From assembly GCA_015680685.1 (NCBI GenBank), contig MNCI01017655.1:1206365-1253237 (forward strand): 46,873 nt of DNA, given 5' to 3'. The stretch is from Gnetum montanum (lineage: Eukaryota; Streptophyta; Gnetopsida; Gnetales; Gnetaceae). How positions within the stretch are numbered: position 1 is the first letter of the stretch; every line of letters starts with the position of its first letter. The translations under genes were made by a program, and so were the position numbers. The notes beneath the pieces are model-generated. The model was not told the origin of the DNA. It ran no database searches and saw only the letters and a list, made by a program, of their open reading frames with translations. Below are positions 1 to 10,659 of this stretch, piece by piece.

Positions 1-378
1 TTAAATGATAAATAGTAAATAACAGTAAATAAAGTCCTATTTAGCCTATTCCATGCACTGCAAGGTTTATCCAATAAGTTTGTCTTTATTGCCATACACA
101 AACATGTGTTCAGGTAGAATATTTGCTCAAATAAAGATCCATTCACTTTGGAGCTCCTACTACAGGCACAAGGAAAATATTCTCTCTGGAGGGATCAAAC
201 TACTAGAGTTTTTCTATGATCTAATCCTAGGATGAGAAACAAGGGAGAGCTAACTCTTATTTATAGAACTGGCAGTAGACCACGATATCATGTACGCGAT
301 ATCACAGGGGATGCAATATCTAGCAAACACGATATCATGTATGCGATATCTTGGCCCATGCGATATCACGTCCCATCA
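1..378 (-). repeat. 3' LTR (partial) of Athila-like element A
   Basis: This is the distal part of an LTR. It aligns with 6538-6902 over its whole length; 6 differences were read in the first 139 bases. It ends in CCATCA like the other copies, so the pair brackets one element. Gag lies on the minus strand between the copies, which makes this the 3' LTR and 6080-6902 the 5' LTR. The edge contains several GATATC-centred short repeats (about 283-370). The LTR start lies left of the window. Confidence 0.9.
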
Positions 379-2189
379 TACCCCCATGATTGAATGAAAA
401 CTCATCCTCGAGTTTCTTACAAAATATTGGGAAGGTATGCGATTATTGAGTCAAAATGGAACTAATGGGATGACATGTGAACGGATCATCATTACAAGAC
501 AAGACAAAACTAGTGTTCACGACAACAAGAGTGAACACTTTATACATTGACATTAGGCTTTATTTGGTAGCTAAGAAAGAGAGAGAGAAAGAAGTTTTGC
601 TACTTCCAACACCAAGATTGCACCGTTTTTTGTCCATCCATGAGTGCGTCATTGATCTTACTCTTTACATAGCTACATCAGCAATGCTCTAGTCCAAGTG
701 TTCCCTCCAAATCCAATCCATTGTTGTATGATTTCCATATGCTCACACAACATAGTCTTTATATTAGCAAGGGTAAATGAATTGCAATGCAATTGATATC
801 TTGCCTCAGTGAAAGGTCCATTGGTTGAGTTGTGCTATGACTAATACAAGTTTGGAGATATATTCATGGTGACTACCGAATGTGTAGGGGTTAGGAGAAA
901 ATCGAAAAATTTGGGTCCAGACCCCCATGACTAAGAGCAAAGCTCCAGTAGCAATAGAATGGAGAAAGAAAAAGAACAAGAAAGATGGAGAAAAATGGAC
1001 AATGATAACATCGATGAAATGGATGCCAAGATGGAAATGAACAAAATAAAATTAATTGCAAAAATGTTAAGGGAAAGAATGTAACTGGTGCACCAAATAG
1101 GAATGTCAGTGGGTCCTCAACAAAGTAGGCTCATGCCCTTAATGCCCTGAAAAACCGACATTCAAAGAGTCCGTAGGCTCTAGGAATGTCATTTGGAACA
1201 AGAGTTAAAGTCTTAAATATGAGAATTTACCAAAAAGAAAAAAATGCATCAACCAAAATATACACTAATGATACAACCGACAATGATGTGAAAAATGGAG
1301 AGAATGATGGAGAGAAGAGAATGGAATGGAGTCTCAAGAACAAGGTGGTGTATAGCCCCTTGTGTGTTTCATGGTTAATGTGACTTAGCAAATCCCATTC
1401 CATGTCCGGCCTCAAACAAACCACATCCAGTGACTTCGCATTAATGCATTCAGCCAATCCATCCCCTTGAAGTGACAAGAATGTCTACACCCAAGAGCCA
1501 CCATCATTCAAACGAAACAAGGAGAGAATGGGAAGCGAGAAGGGCCTTAGTTAGATGGAACTTGTTTATTTTAGTTCCATAACTAGTGCTTGTAGCCCAA
1601 ATGATTATTTCATCTAAGGGGTGTGCTTTGAATTCTCACTATTTTTTTTTTTTGGATTTTTTGTGTGTGTTTATGTGTGAGAATCACACCATGCAAATAC
1701 TTTGTTATTTTTATTTTCTCAGCTTTCGATGATTGAGTAACATTGAAATGGTAAGAAAAATCAAGAAGAAAGTATCCAAGCACCCAAAAGAACGGCCAAC
1801 ACAAATGCATCAAGTTCCCTTGAAGTCACACCCTTTTTAATCCTTGAGTCCTTCCTTAGTGTGAGAAATACCAAGTCACAAATTCATTATAGTTCTTATT
1901 TAGAAAGGGACTGTACATTTCCAAGCCAAGAGAAACCATAGAACTTGGTGGATGAATGGATGAAGTGGACTCATTGCCTGCTATATCAAAAGAACCATAT
2001 CTTAGTATCAACATCATGACTTAAAGTTAAAAACCAAACATGAGCTATCAATATAAAAATAGTTCATACCATCATAAAGAACACTTATTGAATGAAAAAC
2101 TTACAAGGTGGGTAACACACACGCACACACAAAAAATGAAAAAGCATAATGATGTTGTAAAAAAAAAAACAAGAAAATTTAAAGAAATT
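379..2189 (-). other. Non-coding 3' interior of element A
   Basis: This stretch lies between the LTR end and the minisatellite and has no credible coding frame. About 379-930 recurs at 46318-46873 next to the LTR of a second copy, so it is a normal part of the family. Immediately inside the LTR, the minus strand reads a short G-rich tract (CATGGGGGTA), the probable polypurine tract. A GA-rich microsatellite sits near 575-600. The space is where Athila relatives would carry pol and an env-like gene, but nothing of either is visible. Confidence 0.7.
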
Positions 2190-2545
2190 TGTAAAACAAA
2201 AATGTGTAAAACAAAAATGTGTAAAACTAAAATATGTAAAAAAAAAACGTGTAAGACAAAAATGTGCAAAAAAAATGTATAAAACAAAAACTTGTAAAAA
2301 AAAATGTGTAAAACAAAAACGTGTAAAACAAAAATGTGTAAAACAAAAAATGTGTAAAACAAAAACATGTAAAACAAAAACGTGTAAGACAAAAATGTGC
2401 AAAACAAAAACATGTAAAACAAAAACTTGTAAAACAAAAAAGTGTAAAACAAAAATGTATAAAAAAAATGTGTAAAATAAAAAATGTGTAAAACAAAAAC
2501 GTGTAAAACAAAAATGTGTAAAACAAAAACGTGTAAAAAAAAACT
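2190..2545. repeat. 15-bp AT-rich minisatellite
   Basis: About 23 tandem units of 15 bp, consensus GTAAAACAAAAATGT, with scattered substitutions and small changes in A-run length. Because the period is a multiple of three and the unit has few stop triplets, long frames open on both strands (Lys-Thr-Lys-Met-Cys repeats on plus, Phe/Leu/Tyr-rich repeats on minus). These are by-products of the repeat. It lies inside the non-coding half of element A. Confidence 0.95.
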
Positions 2546-2902
2546 TAAAAGAACTGAGAGCCCTAAATGATCAGCATAGGTGACCATCTCCCCCATGACT
2601 GAATGAAAAGGGAGAGATCCAAAATAATGAACATCTATTTGAAGTTCTTAAAAATGCCCAACTTCTCCCTATTGATGTTCTCAAGTTAAGGGGTGGAAGT
2701 TGGTGATGCTCATATTCCAATGTATCTATGCTTTTAGTATGGGCATGGATTGTTCCCCAGTTTGTTCCATGCATGTTAATGCCCTGCTCTCTTGATCAGC
2801 TGTCAACCACTAGGTGTGCTCTTGTTGTGTGGTTGCGACATACTGGCACCGTTGTATGTTATCCTTTGGTGCACACCGGTTACATGCAGGAGATGTTAAA
2901 TT
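2546..2902 (-). other. Spacer between gag-pro and minisatellite
   Basis: No gene seen. It follows the last stop of the gag-protease frame and continues the element interior. A C-rich stretch near 2588 (CTCCCCCATGACTGAATGAA) resembles the sequence just inside the LTR at 379-398, suggesting an internal duplication of the polypurine-tract region. Confidence 0.5.
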
Positions 2903-5900
2903 TCACATCACCCATGATTCCTGCATGTCATCACCCTCTAAGTCACTGTATGTGATGCATGGAACTTTCTTCTTCTTGATCTTTCCATAAATGTTTACCT
3001 TAGATATTTCCAAGGAAAGATCGCGAATCCCTAAGCATGCATCTATTGTGCTTAGCCATGCCCTTCCCATTATAATTGGGAAGTCCTCTTCGTTGTTGTT
3101 AACTTTTATCACTAGGAAATCTGCTGGGTATGACCAACCTCACACAGTGGTAGCAATGTCCTCCACCAGTCCCAAGGGAATGGTGATGGATTGGTCTACT
3201 AGCTCTATTTGAATATTGCTCTTCTTAAGTTGGGGTAAGTTCCAGACTTTATACATCTCTCATGATATTAAGTTGACTCCAAAACCTAAGTCAAGAAGAT
3301 ACTTATGTGGTTCGTTCTTGGTGACTTGGAGGTAGATTAAGGGACTTCTAGGGTCAGATAGTTTCCTGGGAAGGTGGCCTACCTTGATCCAATCGGTTAT
3401 GGTATGTGTTAACATAACCATATGTGTTAAGCTCTATTGTTGAACTGAAGGATGCACCAAAGCCTTGTATGTTGGAGGAGTGTGTATAAACTCAACTGCT
3501 TGTGGTTGTGAGAGCTTGTCTGGGCTTTTGGTTCAGAAGAAAAATCTTCTCTTCTTACGGTTGTCAGAACCAGCAGTAGGTTGAATATTTACTACTCTTG
3601 TAGCATTACATTGTTTCGGTTGAGTGGGAAGTTCCCCTTTCATTGTTCAAGAGGTTGGTATGGGAACTACCGGTGGAAGAGTGGTGGATGGATTCGGAGG
3701 ATGGTAGGTCTATGGAGCATCTCTTGAAGGAGAAGGAGTCCTTCTAAAGTACTCCCAAACTTGGTAGTGACGTTGGGGAGTTTCGTAACCCATGGAGTCA
3801 CTTGGAGAAACCAATTGCTACACGTAGTAACCATAAAGATCAGGTTGCCGGTAAGGGTATTGATGTTTAGGTGGTGGCATCCCCCATGATTATGGGTATT
3901 GCCACTGCTAATGTTGCCTGATGGGTTGTGGTGGAGTTCCACTTGGATAGTACTTCAACGATTGGTAGAACTGCCTTGGGTTACCTTGGGGATAAGGTAA
4001 CCTTTGGGGTTTTTTCCATTAGTTAAGTCTCGGGTTGAGTGCATACACCCCAGACTCTTGTAGATGTGAGATGATTGGATAACATCCTTTAGGATGGTCA
4101 TATTGGCAAATCTCACATCCACCATCATTTTCTATGTCTAAGTCCACAACCTCATTGGAGATAGTTATTTTCCCCTTACCCTTGTCACATGCACGACTTG
4201 AATCTCTTCGCTTTGTCTTATTCTTGTCACTACTTTGTTCCTCCTTAGACTCCTCTACAATTTTCAGGACAAGTTCAAATCTACTATCCAAGGAGTCCTA
4301 TATCTAATCTACCTTAGCCACTACCTCCATTGTTAGCTTTTGAAGTGACAAGGTTTTCCTATTCACCAACTCTTCGAGTGGTGACTCATCCTCTTCATTA
4401 CAGAATCTCACTCCCTTCTTTCAAAGGGAGGGATCACGGTTATATTCTTCCACACTTTCTCTTTTTTGTAGCTCCGCTTATTTTTTAGTTACTTGTCCCA
4501 AAAATCAATTAATTTCATGGGATCTAAGTTCTAATAGTCTACCTTGAGCATATCTCCCAAGGGTTCTCCTAGTTTCATACCTTAGCCCATCTACGAGATG
4601 GCGAAGTTGATCCCATTGTGTGTAACCATGGCCTGGGCAATGATGTAACAATGTGTAATAGCAGCCCATGGCAACATCCAAGGGTTCATGATTACCTTTC
4701 TTCCATCCTTGGATCTGCTTACGCAAATTAGACACTCTGAAGTACATTTGATATTTATCATTGAAGAGTTCTAACATCATACTCCACCTCCTGATGGTTT
4801 CCGGTTCTAAGGACCGGTACAAACTCTCTACTTCCTTTATGAGTGTCCTAGGAAATAACTTTAGTTTTTGCCACTCATTTTCTATGTTTTGCAAGGTGTA
4901 GGCATCATGGAATGCCTGTAACTAATTTTGCGGATCCGTGTTGTATCCCCCTTCGAAGCATGGGATATTGTTCATGTCTAAGCACTTGATCCGACTATCT
5001 TTTTGATGCCTTGTTGGTATTCTCACTACCTCCATGATATCTAGCATTCTTTGGGTGGCAATTAGGGTTTCATCATGATCATCTCTTTCATGACGTCTAT
5101 GATGCCTACGTTGTTCCCTACTTTCCCTTCATTCATGCCCTTGTCCTCTTCCTCAACTATCTCGTCGAGGTCTCTCATTTTCTCTACCTCTATCCTCATG
5201 ATTATGCTCTTTATGATTGCACCCTGATGTGGAAGGAGAGGGTGAATGATGTGATGAAGGGGAAGAAGAAGGAGAACCATTTCCATGATGATGTTTCTTA
5301 CCTTTTCATTGGCTACTACGGCCCTGATCGTGATGACGATCAGAATGCCCATCCTTGTCATGTGTTTTTGTTCCCTCAATGAACAGTTGGCGTTCATGGG
5401 GATCAGAACCAGGGTTGTGTATCATGGAGCATAGGTTCTAATACCCCACCTCCTCACTATCGTTAGGAGGGGGAACATCATTTGATCGAGAACCCGTTAT
5501 AAGTGGTTCACCATCTCCAATTTTGCTTAGGATGTGTGGGACCCCTTTTCCCTTCAACAATGTATGGTGGCTCTCCTACCTTGAGTCCCTTAAGCATTGT
5601 GCTTCTGTGGTATGATAATCCCTTATGTCAAAATTTCCTATAATGTATTCAGCATAGATCTGTGTCATGCCTATCTATGCCAGAGCACGGAGGAGCATGT
5701 TGGGGACTGCACGATCTAGAGGTAATACTATGTTACCTTGCAAGTCTCTCCAGCACATCTATTCATCTTGATGGAGGATAAAAGTAAAATTGGATATGTA
5801 CTCATTAGGATGAGTATATACCACCCTATATTGTTGAGGAACTGGCTGATTTTGGTTATGTGTTTTAGATTGTCGACTGTTTCTTGTATGATCCCTAGGT

Positions 5901-5935
5901 GGTGAATTTCTCTTATGAGAAGAAGAAGAAGACAT
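2903..5935 (-). pseudogene. Athila-like gag-protease frame, nonsense-mutated
   Basis: Gag-protease polyprotein of a Ty3/gypsy element. The start codon at 5935-5933 opens a Ser-rich N-terminus, and the same reading frame runs 1011 codons to 2903 with no frameshift I can detect, broken only by nonsense codons (mostly TAG, some TGA). Order: N-terminal region; His/Arg/Ser-rich tract (about 5060-5400); gag core (4505-5000) with the Athila-like pattern CPGHGYTQWDQL followed by DGLRYETRRTLGRYAQG; a short zinc-knuckle-like CEICQYDHPKGC near 4090-4130; protease with active-site LLDLGFGVNL near 3265-3300, matching the DLGA-type site usual in Athila; then DFPIIMGRAWL near 3060. No RT, RNase H or integrase follows. 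The family assignment is from motifs; the stops make this copy inactive. Confidence 0.85.
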
Positions 5936-6060
5936 TGTGTCTTATTCGGTGTGCTGATTAACCATTATATAAATTTTTTTTTTAATTAAACCTAAGGTTC
6001 ATTTAAGCTCCCAACGATGTGAATGATCTCCTATGTTCTACTTAGCGCACAAACACTTAG
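5936..6060 (-). other. 5' leader of element A
   Basis: Short untranslated leader between the primer-binding site and the gag start. It is AT-rich and shows no other feature. Confidence 0.6.
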
Positions 6061-6079
6061 TCCCCGACAACAGCACCAA
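6061..6079 (-). promoter_or_regulatory. Primer-binding site, tRNA-Asp type
   Basis: Reading the minus strand directly after the LTR: TTGGTGCTGTTGTCGGGGA. This matches the complement of a plant tRNA-Asp 3' end (TGGCGCCGTTGCCGGGGA), the primer usual in Athila elements, except for three C-to-T changes. Its position fixes 6080-6902 as the 5' LTR and the element as minus-strand. Confidence 0.85.
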
Positions 6080-6902
6080 TGATGAGTGGCGAGGTACCCC
6101 TACACTCAACCATACAAATACAAGCATAGCACATGTGATCCGATTAAACTCCATAGACTAAGTGCCTACATGCCTCATGGAACACTTAAGGTTAATTATT
6201 CATTGTCTTCCCAGACTTACTTGTAGTTGTCACGGTGTATGGTTAAGTATGTCTGAGGCATATGATTTTTATGTCTTTTTGATTTTATCTCCTATGCTGA
6301 CAAGGTGAAGGGTGAAGAGACTAATCACTAACTTTAACTAACTAACTAAGCCTTAATTAACCTAGCATCAGTATCCGTTCCCACTTACCTTTCACACCCT
6401 AAACCAATGCAACCTTGGTTACCAAATGCTAATCGTTGCTAGGATCACCAAGCGTAACAAACGTGCTGGAAGCGGTCGTACTGAGGCACTTAACTAGGAG
6501 AGAAGGGTTTAGAGAGATTTAATTACTAATAAAGCATTTAAATGATAAATAGTAAATAATAGTAAATAAAGTCCTATTTAGCCTATTCCATGCACTGCAA
6601 GGTTTATCCAATAAGTTTTTCTTTATTGCCATACACAAACATGTGTTCAGGTACAATATTTGCTTGAATAAAGATCTGTTCACTTTGGAGCTCCTACTGT
6701 GGGCACATGGAAAATATTCTCTTTGGAGGGATCAAACTAACAGATTTTCGCAATGATCTAAGCCTAGGATGAGAAACAAGGGAGAGCTACCTCTTATTTA
6801 TAGAACTGGCGGCAGACCACGATATCGCGGGGGATGCGATATCGCAGTGGACGTGATATCGCGTACACGATATCGTGGCCCATGCGATATCACGTCCCAT
6901 CA
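6080..6902 (-). repeat. 5' LTR of Athila-like element A
   Basis: Complete 823-bp LTR. Its ends are TGATG and CATCA, a 5-bp inverted repeat that also bounds the copies at 44244-46317 and 44508-45551. A TATA box (TATAAATA on the minus strand, near 6795-6805) confirms orientation. Several GATATC-centred repeats occupy 6820-6895. It is shorter than the other two copies because it lacks the tandem GAGCAGCCGATTCCTTGAC-type units. The right flank is CCTGT; the matching target duplication would lie outside the window. Confidence 0.92.
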
Positions 6903-8519
6903 CCTGTAGTGATTCTACTTTGCCTTGTTTAGCCTTGTCTCACTTTGTTTTCACATTACTTGATCTTGTTTTTCCTCTATTATGATAATACTATACATTA
7001 TTTTAACATTTTTTAATAATTGTCTCATGTTGGTGTCACTTGATATGCTTATATTGACATTTAAGGTTAAGCTATGGAGATGAGGGAGTAATTCAACTAG
7101 CTTTTGAGCCCAAGTAGTTCCTTATGGTGATGTTATTTGACCAAGTTACCCTTGAATGCCTAAAATAAAAGCCTATAAGCCTTTAACTATCTAATCTAAA
7201 TGTCATGCAATAGCTAACTACCCTTCACCTTTAAGCCAAAATACATCGCAAAGGCTTCATTGGTCAAATTCCTCATTTCAAACCATAATTGTGAGGAGAA
7301 AATGCATGAAACCAAGTTCCTTACCAAAACCTAGCTTTCTCATTACATCATCAAATCCCTACAAGGTGAAATTAAAGCCTTCGCATGGCCTTGATTACAT
7401 CTAACATTAATGTGTTTAATTTTAGTGTTATTTTCCTTTATTTATAGGTTTGAACAAGTGCGAATGGCATTGAGAAATCCTATGGCCTATAACAAGCAAG
7501 CCTGCATGACCTTACATCTCTTTTGGAATCTCACATCACTACAAACTTTATCTGAATCTACAAAGCATAAAACAAAGTGCTCATGTTTCACTAGTTGTAA
7601 CATATAATAGCCTACATATGCTTATAACCATATGTGTCCTATTCTAAACACATGTATTCTTTAACTTGCTTGGTTATACTCTTGGAGTTATGCTTGCAGG
7701 GAGCTCAGAGTCATCACAAGGGTGTGATTTATCATAAAGGAGGAGTTTCCATATGACCTCGATACATGAGATTCAATTAGCTTGTTTAACTTGATCAATA
7801 GTGCTCACCTCACATCACTTCTATTATCCCTCTTAAGTCATAACCCTATAGCCAAATTGAAGCCTTTCTTATCTTACTAACAATGAAAACCTATGTTTAG
7901 CGTTCATGCATCATGGCCATGTGACATCTTCCTCTACATGCTCCATAGATCAAGTTCATTAAATGTAACACATCTCATTCAGTGAGAAAATGAAGCAAAA
8001 TTCAATGTACTCCACCAATCAAGTTCACTAGATGTAACAAATCTCATTCAATGAGAAAACAAAATTTGACCTTGATAATGAAATCCAATGAACATTTTTC
8101 TCCCAAGAAAAGGGGAAGCAAATTGCTAAGAAAATCTAGAAGGCCAATGAAGCCGAAAATGAAACAAATGACTGCAAAATAAAATGGGAGGAGCTAAGTG
8201 GTCAAACAAGCCTAAGAATAGAGTGTTGGTTCCTCTAAGACATCATCAAGTAACTAGCACTTCGAGCATGAAGCATGAGGACCTTTTCAACTAGTACACA
8301 TGTCACCATCACGCCATGACCATGTTGTTGATACTTAGAATTCCTTGTTAGCCAAAATGACTATCCTCTCATAACTACTGTAACCACCATCTCATTTCAA
8401 AATTTTTCCCTTGTGGCCTTATTTCACCATCATGAGCACTTCTTGACATGATCTAACAAACTACATAATCAAGTATGGAGAGGTAGCATTAGTGATGAAC
8501 CTATGGTGATGTTTCACAT
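6903..8519 (+). other. 3' spacer of truncated Tat element (Tat-3)
   Basis: Non-coding. Roughly 7480-8560 is recognisably homologous, in opposite orientation, to 40340-41350, the stretch between integrase and LTR of the minus-strand Tat element. Shared blocks include one near CTTGGAGTTATGCTTGCAGG (7681) and paired ATTCAATGAGAAAA / ATGTAACACATCTC motifs at 7960-8060. The element body should lie left of element A, outside the window. The small open frame at 7410-7607 has no family features and I do not call it. Confidence 0.65.
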
Positions 8520-8565
8520 TCTTTGTTGACATTTCTGAGGTTAATCCTTAAAACATCAACAAAGA
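8520..8565 (+). promoter_or_regulatory. Hairpin upstream of polypurine tract (Tat-3)
   Basis: Inverted repeat: TCTTTGTTGACATTT at 8520-8534 against AAACATCAACAAAGA at 8551-8565 (13 of 15 pairs), with a 16-nt loop. It is followed by purine-rich AAAGAGAGG and then the LTR start TGAAACACC. The same arrangement occurs at 33935-33980 and 40331-40378. Confidence 0.75.
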
Positions 8566-8573
8566 GAGGCCAT

Positions 8574-9690
8574 TGAAACACCTCAAGGAAAAATTCATGT
8601 TGCAATGTAAAAGCCCATAGCCAAATTCTAGCTATAATTTGATGGAAATATAAAGGTAGAAATAATTACATTTTTTCCAAAAAAAAATCCTACATTATGG
8701 CCTTATATTGATAGAATTTTAGGCAATATTTAATGTAAGAAATTAAGATGTATAGCCCATACATTGTAGATCCCATGTATTCCAGCTTGTGGAGGCTTAA
8801 AATGCTCCACAAACTATAAATGCCTTGTATCCCAGCTTGTGGAAGTGAAAAAATGCTTCATGAGCTACACACTCAATGTATTCCAGCTTGTGGGGGCTAA
8901 AACTATTCCATAGGGTACAAAAATTGACATTTTCATCTCACACGCAATACATTTCAACTTCACAGACTATGTAGCATGTGGGATTTGGGATTTGATTCCA
9001 CATGCTAGGCACCCCAATCCTGCATGCTAGGTAGCTTGTGGGAGTAGCATGTGAGGATAGAAACTAGATAAAACTACTTACATGCTACAAAAAATGTCTA
9101 GAACAGTTGTAGAATTTATCAAAAATTTTACACCAATCATAGCAGAATCAACCAATAAGAAATTAGGATGTTCATAGCCTATTTAAGCCAAAGTTTGCAT
9201 CTTTTGAAGGACTTTTGGATCATTTTACATGGCTATACTTGAGACTTTCAGAGTAATGTAGACATCCAAGAGTCAATAATCATTTTCATCCAATGCAAAA
9301 CATCCAAAGTAGAGAGAACCAGTGGCAAGTGAAGTTTAGTAGCAAATTAAGTGGAGAAAGACAAGTGTAGATCTGGTGGTAGAATATACCTTGACATCTA
9401 CATCAAACTTCAGAGACATTTTTGTATTCTCGGGCTTTCACAACCCATGATTTGTATTTTTTGATCTTTTCGTTTACAACATTCAATACAAAGTTGTATT
9501 TTTTTTTTGTCATATCATTTTGTGCATCTATTTATTCTTAGATTTAACATTTGAAACACATTTTCATATATTTTCACTTATTTTCATAACATCTGGTAAT
9601 AGATTTCTAAGGCCTCAATCGATTGGCAAGATTGTTTGAGGTGCTTCAAATCCTTTTCCAAGGCTCGTGGATTTGAAGTTAAAACTATTT
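8574..9690 (+). repeat. 3' LTR of truncated Tat element (Tat-3)
   Basis: It begins TGAAACACC immediately after hairpin and purine tract, like the LTR at 40323. A TATTTAAG box lies near 9180. About 60 bp from its end is a degenerate copy of the block CTAAGTCCCTG...ATTTAGGGCACC that is clear in the LTRs at 17300, 35460 and 39050. Three copies of a roughly 50-bp unit containing CCAGCTTGTGG start near 8777, 8826 and 8877. The right end is approximate. Confidence 0.65.
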
Positions 9691-10080
9691 CATAAGGAAA
9701 TTTTTAGCCCTTTGGCATTGAACTTTTCTATTGTTACAAGAAGGTTATTAAATATATCATCGAACCTAAACAAACTAGTTTTGTTAAAGGTAGACATATT
9801 TTAAATAATGTTATTGCAACTTGGGAGGAAATATAGTGGGTTTGTAATATTAAGATATTACCTTTATTAAGTTATACTACGCCAAAGCTTATGATACGAT
9901 TAAATGAAATTCCATTATTTCTTGTCTCTGGAAAATAGGATTTGGTAATTAGTTTATTCATCTTGTCCATGACTTGCTCATTGATGCTAATGCTCAGATT
10001 ATTACTAATTTTGGATTAATTTTCTCCTTTTCTCTTCAATGGTCATTTCTACTTTCTTCTTTGCTTTAGTGTGTAGTTAT
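9690..10080 (+). pseudogene. L1-type LINE reverse transcriptase fragment
   Basis: Degenerate translation shows two classic plant LINE RT blocks. The first reads PKQTSFVKGRHILNNVIATW (template-binding region). The second reads YAKAYDTIKWNSI, then CLWKIGFGN, FIHLVHDLLIDANAQI and TNFG, around the D-x-x-KAYD catalytic motif, in which D is replaced. Frameshifts and stops separate the blocks. Nothing of ORF1, the endonuclease or the 3' end is present. It is a short dead fragment about 600 bp upstream of the MATE start codon. Confidence 0.8.
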
Positions 10081-10418
10081 TTTCCAACAACAAAAGCATA
10101 ATTATGACATCTCTTCAAGAGCCAAATACCAAATTATCAAAGATGTTGCTTTTCAACTACAACTTTAAGCAAAAAACCTTCCATGCAAGCTGAATAATTA
10201 ATTTGTTTTCTACAGTTTTTTTTTATTTTTTATTTTCATTTTGAAAGTTCAAAAATGTGAAGTTTTCAACTTTTGTTGCTATTTGTTCTTTATTTTTGAT
10301 TATTTTTTTTTTGTTTAGAGAGAGTTTTCTCCTTCTCTTTGCAAAAAACCCTTTAATAAAAAGTGAAAACCCATAAGAGTGCTTCAGAATAATTAAATCT
10401 CAGATACCATTGGCACAG
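10081..10418 (+). other. Upstream region of the MATE gene
   Basis: AT-rich intergenic DNA with T-runs and no coding potential or recognisable repeat. It may include the core promoter, but no TATA box is placed convincingly. Confidence 0.4.
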
Positions 10419-10522
10419 CTGTCATGTCACCTTTTCTGAAATTCTTAAAAAAAGCTTCCAAATGCAGTGACTGTCATGTCACCTTTTCTGAAATTCTTAA
10501 GAAAAGCTTCCGAATGCAGTGA
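10419..10522 (+). repeat. 52-bp tandem duplication upstream of MATE gene
   Basis: Two units, 10419-10470 and 10471-10522, differ at only two positions and each contains GTCATGTCACC and AAGCTTCC. They end about 140 bp before the MATE start codon, so they lie in the promoter or 5' leader. The near identity suggests a recent duplication compared with the surrounding elements. Confidence 0.95.
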
Positions 10523-10659
10523 TACGTTATGAAGACTCGTACTTATATTTTGTACGGACAGTCCAATCTTCAGATGAAACGTGTATTTTCTCATATCTCT
10601 GTAAGTGATCTGTGTAAGTTCCATCGTTACCTGTCTACTTGAGGTTGGTGAAGAATAAG

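Noticed and set aside
2040-2596. Long open frames on both strands over the minisatellite
   Set aside because: They come from a 15-bp repeat without stop triplets and have no other protein-like sequence.
7410-7607. 65-codon frame preceded by a splice-acceptor-like TTTATAG
   Set aside because: It lies in a spacer shared with 40379-41398, and the homologous place there does not keep the frame.
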